Part shown: positions 5,984 to 7,233 of the stretch, one piece after another
Numbering within the stretch: position 1 is the first letter of the stretch
How the letters are laid out: every line of letters starts with the position of its first letter
Assembly: GCA_002390165.1 (NCBI GenBank)
Contig: DGOU01000173.1
Span: 1-7,233, forward strand
DNA length: 7,233 bases
Direction of reading: 5' to 3'
Source: Lutibacter sp. UBA4458
GTDB lineage: Bacteria > Bacteroidota > Bacteroidia > Flavobacteriales > Flavobacteriaceae
Notes under the pieces: generated by a model
What the model saw: only the letters and a program-made list of their open reading frames with translations
Database searches by the model: none
Told to the model about the DNA's origin: nothing
Program-made: the position numbers and the translations under genes

Positions 5984-6916
5984 TTATTTTACATCCATTA
6001 ATTCCACATCAAAAATTAAAACTGCGTTTGGAGGAATAACTCCTCCAGCACCTTGGCTTCCATAAGCTAAGTTTGATGGTATTACAAATCGGGCTTTATC
6101 TCCAACTTTTAATAATTGAATGCCTTCATCCCAACCTTTAATTACTTGTCCAACACCCAATGTAAAATCAATTGGTTGTTTTCTTGTATAGGAAGAGTCA
6201 AAAACTTGACCATTATCTAATTGACCTTTGTAGTGTACAGAAACGGTACTTCCTTTGGTAGCTTTTTTTCCATTACCTTCTTGAATTATATTATAGCGTA
6301 AACCACTTTCGGTTTCTTTATAACCTTCAGAAAGTTTATTTAAAGCATCTTGTTGTTCTTTTTTTGCTTCTGCTTCTCTTTTTTCGCGAGCACCTTCAAA
6401 AGTTCTAAATGCTTCAATTGGGTTAAATTTTTCAGCATTTTCGCCAACTCTTATAATTTCAATAGTGTCTATCAAATCATCCTGAGCAATAGCATCCACA
6501 ACATCTTGTCCTTCAACCACATTTCCAAATACGGTATGTTTATTATCTAGCCAAGGTGTTGCAACGTGTGTAATAAAAAATTGACTTCCGTTAGAAGCAG
6601 GCCCTGAATTAGCCATAGATAAAATTCCTGGTTCGCTATGTTTTAAATCAGAGTGAAATTCATCATCAAAACTATAACCTGGAGACCCTGTTCCTGTTCC
6701 AAGTGGGCAACCACCTTGAATCATAAAATTAGGAATTACTCTATGAAATTTTAATCCATCATAATAAGGTGTTCCTTGTGGTTTTGCAGAATTTTCTAAA
6801 TTTCCTTCCGCTAAGGCAACAAAATTACCTACGGTTCCTGGAGTTTTTTCAAATTCTAAGTTTACTAAAATCACCCCTTTTGAGGTGTTAAATTTTGCGT
6901 ATAATCCGTTATTCAT
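5984..6916 (-). CDS. Cyclophilin-FKBP fusion peptidyl-prolyl isomerase
   Basis: This 310-aa protein joins two unrelated prolyl isomerase families. Residues about 5-158 are a cyclophilin with the active-site set intact: FHRVIPNFMIQGG (R59, F64, M65, Q67), MAN (A102, N103), SQFFIT (Q112, F114) and WLDNKHTVFG (W122, L123, H127), matching R55, F60, Q63, N102, F113, W121 and H126 of human CypA. A charged, probably helical linker spans 165-200 (EGAREKREAEAKKEQQDAL). Residues about 203-310 are an FKBP domain with VHYKG (Y229), VFDSS (F239, D240), FTLGVGQVIKGW (F251, V258, I259, W262), AYG (Y285) and IFDVEL (F302), the FKBP12 pocket residues. There is no signal peptide or lipobox, so it is predicted to be cytosolic. 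It is probably a single-gene unit with its own -7 box and terminator. Such dual-family immunophilins (CFBP type) are reported from Flavobacterium. Both domains look catalytically competent; substrates are unknown. Confidence 0.96.
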   Translation of the reverse strand: MNNGLYAKFNTSKGVILVNLEFEKTPGTVGNFVALAEGNLENSAKPQGTPYYDGLKFHRVIPNFMIQGGCPLGTGTGSPGYSFDDEFHSDLKHSEPGILSMANSGPASNGSQFFITHVATPWLDNKHTVFGNVVEGQDVVDAIAQDDLIDTIEIIRVGENAEKFNPIEAFRTFEGAREKREAEAKKEQQDALNKLSEGYKETESGLRYNIIQEGNGKKATKGSTVSVHYKGQLDNGQVFDSSYTRKQPIDFTLGVGQVIKGWDEGIQLLKVGDKARFVIPSNLAYGSQGAGGVIPPNAVLIFDVELMDVK

Positions 6917-6939
6917 TTTCTATATTTTTTTAGGAATTG

Positions 6940-6947
6940 CAAAGATA
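6940..6947 (-). promoter_or_regulatory. Bacteroidetes-type -7 promoter element of the isomerase gene
   Basis: On the minus strand the sequence reads TATCTTTG, an exact match to the Bacteroidetes -7 consensus TAnnTTTG, and continues CA as in many strong flavobacterial promoters. It lies 23 bp before the isomerase ATG, giving a short A-rich leader of roughly 15-20 nt. A canonical TTG at about -33 is not seen at the expected distance, so the upstream half is degenerate. Confidence 0.72.
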
Positions 6948-6966
6948 CGTACTTAAATTTAATTGA

Positions 6967-6995
6967 AAAAAAAATCCGCCTATTGGCGGATTCTA
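6967..6995 (-). terminator. Strong Rho-independent terminator after the small lipoprotein gene
   Basis: An 8-bp perfect GC-containing stem AATCCGCC / GGCGGATT with the 4-nt loop TATT (plus strand) is flanked by nine A that precede the left arm. On the minus strand the hairpin is followed by a T-tract (TTTTTTT, then CAATT), so it ends transcription of the 7171-7013 gene. It sits between that gene and the isomerase promoter, insulating the two units. On the plus strand it is followed only by CTATATTTTA, so any plus-strand function would be weak. Confidence 0.88.
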
Positions 6996-7012
6996 TATTT
7001 TAATATTTTTAA

Positions 7013-7171
7013 TTAATCTAAAGTTGCAACTACATGAGTTTGAGAGGTTGGAACTTGCTGAATTTGAGTTGCATCACTAGTTAAGCCACAACCACCTTTT
7101 GTGGCTCCACAGGAACTAAATAATAGTAGTAAAGCAACAATTGTAAGGAAGTTAAAAATATATTTTTTCAT
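7013..7171 (-). CDS. Small lipoprotein, 52 aa
   Basis: A short reading frame runs from ATG at 7171 to TAA at 7013. It begins MKKYIFNFLT, with a basic start, followed by a hydrophobic core (residues 5-18) and FSSC, making C21 the probable lipidated cysteine. The mature part is only 32 residues: CGATKGGCGLTSDATQIQQV, then PTSQTHVVATLD. It has a second cysteine, C28, and no recognisable domain. A strong terminator lies 18 bp after the stop, which supports a real transcribed gene. I believe similar very short CGxxKxGCGLTSDA lipoproteins occur in other Flavobacteriaceae, but this is from memory. No function can be assigned. The upstream region up to the window edge is very AT-rich and shows no confident promoter, though TATATTCG at 7208-7201 is one base away from a -7 consensus. 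Confidence 0.82.
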   Translation of the reverse strand: MKKYIFNFLTIVALLLLFSSCGATKGGCGLTSDATQIQQVPTSQTHVVATLD

Positions 7172-7233
7172 ATTGAGATTAGTTTATTTTATAAATATAA
7201 CGAATATATTTTATAAATATTTTAAGACGCTAA

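Noticed and set aside
6350..6550. Open reading frame of 66 codons on the plus strand, beginning with a phenylalanine-rich stretch that mimics a membrane segment.
   Set aside because: It is antisense to the lysine/glutamate-rich linker and the end of the cyclophilin domain; the F run is simply the reverse of Lys/Glu codons.
7201..7208. TATATTCG on the minus strand as a promoter for the small lipoprotein.
   Set aside because: It has one mismatch to the consensus, no upstream TTG, and sits at the window edge in almost pure A/T sequence, so it is not distinguishable from background.

Overview
The window is AT-rich (roughly 70% A+T by eye) and looks like the chromosome of a member of the Flavobacteriaceae, probably marine. 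The grounds are the OmpA/beta-propeller protein type, the cyclophilin-FKBP fusion, starts preceded by A-rich leaders rather than Shine-Dalgarno sites, and a textbook Bacteroidetes -7 element (TATCTTTG) in front of the isomerase gene. No mobile element, tRNA, rRNA, CRISPR array or defence island is visible. It reads as ordinary core genome with a few unusual details.

Layout. Positions 2-1585 (+) hold the C-terminal 60% or so of valyl-tRNA synthetase, entering from the left edge. Everything else lies on the minus strand and converges on valS. From right to left these are: a 52-aa lipoprotein (7171-7013) with a strong terminator; a cyclophilin-FKBP fusion isomerase (6916-5984) with its own promoter and terminator; a TPR lipoprotein (5898-5203); a frameshifted small cysteine-rich GDCCVxC-type gene (5175-4958); and a compact four-gene cluster (4881-1639). 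The cluster contains a DUF962/Mpo1-like membrane protein, a 700-aa OmpA-family envelope protein, the tRNA-binding protein CsaA and an unidentified 97-aa protein. Its spacings are a 4-bp ATGA overlap, 2 bp and 32 bp, so co-transcription is likely.

How the genes fit together. Three products point to the envelope: the OmpA/propeller protein (signal peptide, peptidoglycan-binding domain) and two lipoproteins. The DUF962 protein suggests fatty-acid or lipid metabolism in the inner membrane. CsaA, ValRS and the fusion isomerase belong to translation and protein folding. I see no single pathway uniting them.

The observations most worth following are: (1) the small cysteine-rich gene is broken by two apparent +1 homopolymer changes, which hide its real N-terminus; (2) the OmpA-family protein carries three tandem repeats of about 88 residues, each with two cysteines exactly 48 residues apart; (3) a cytosolic protein fuses complete cyclophilin and FKBP domains. 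I did not find a convincing new multi-gene system.
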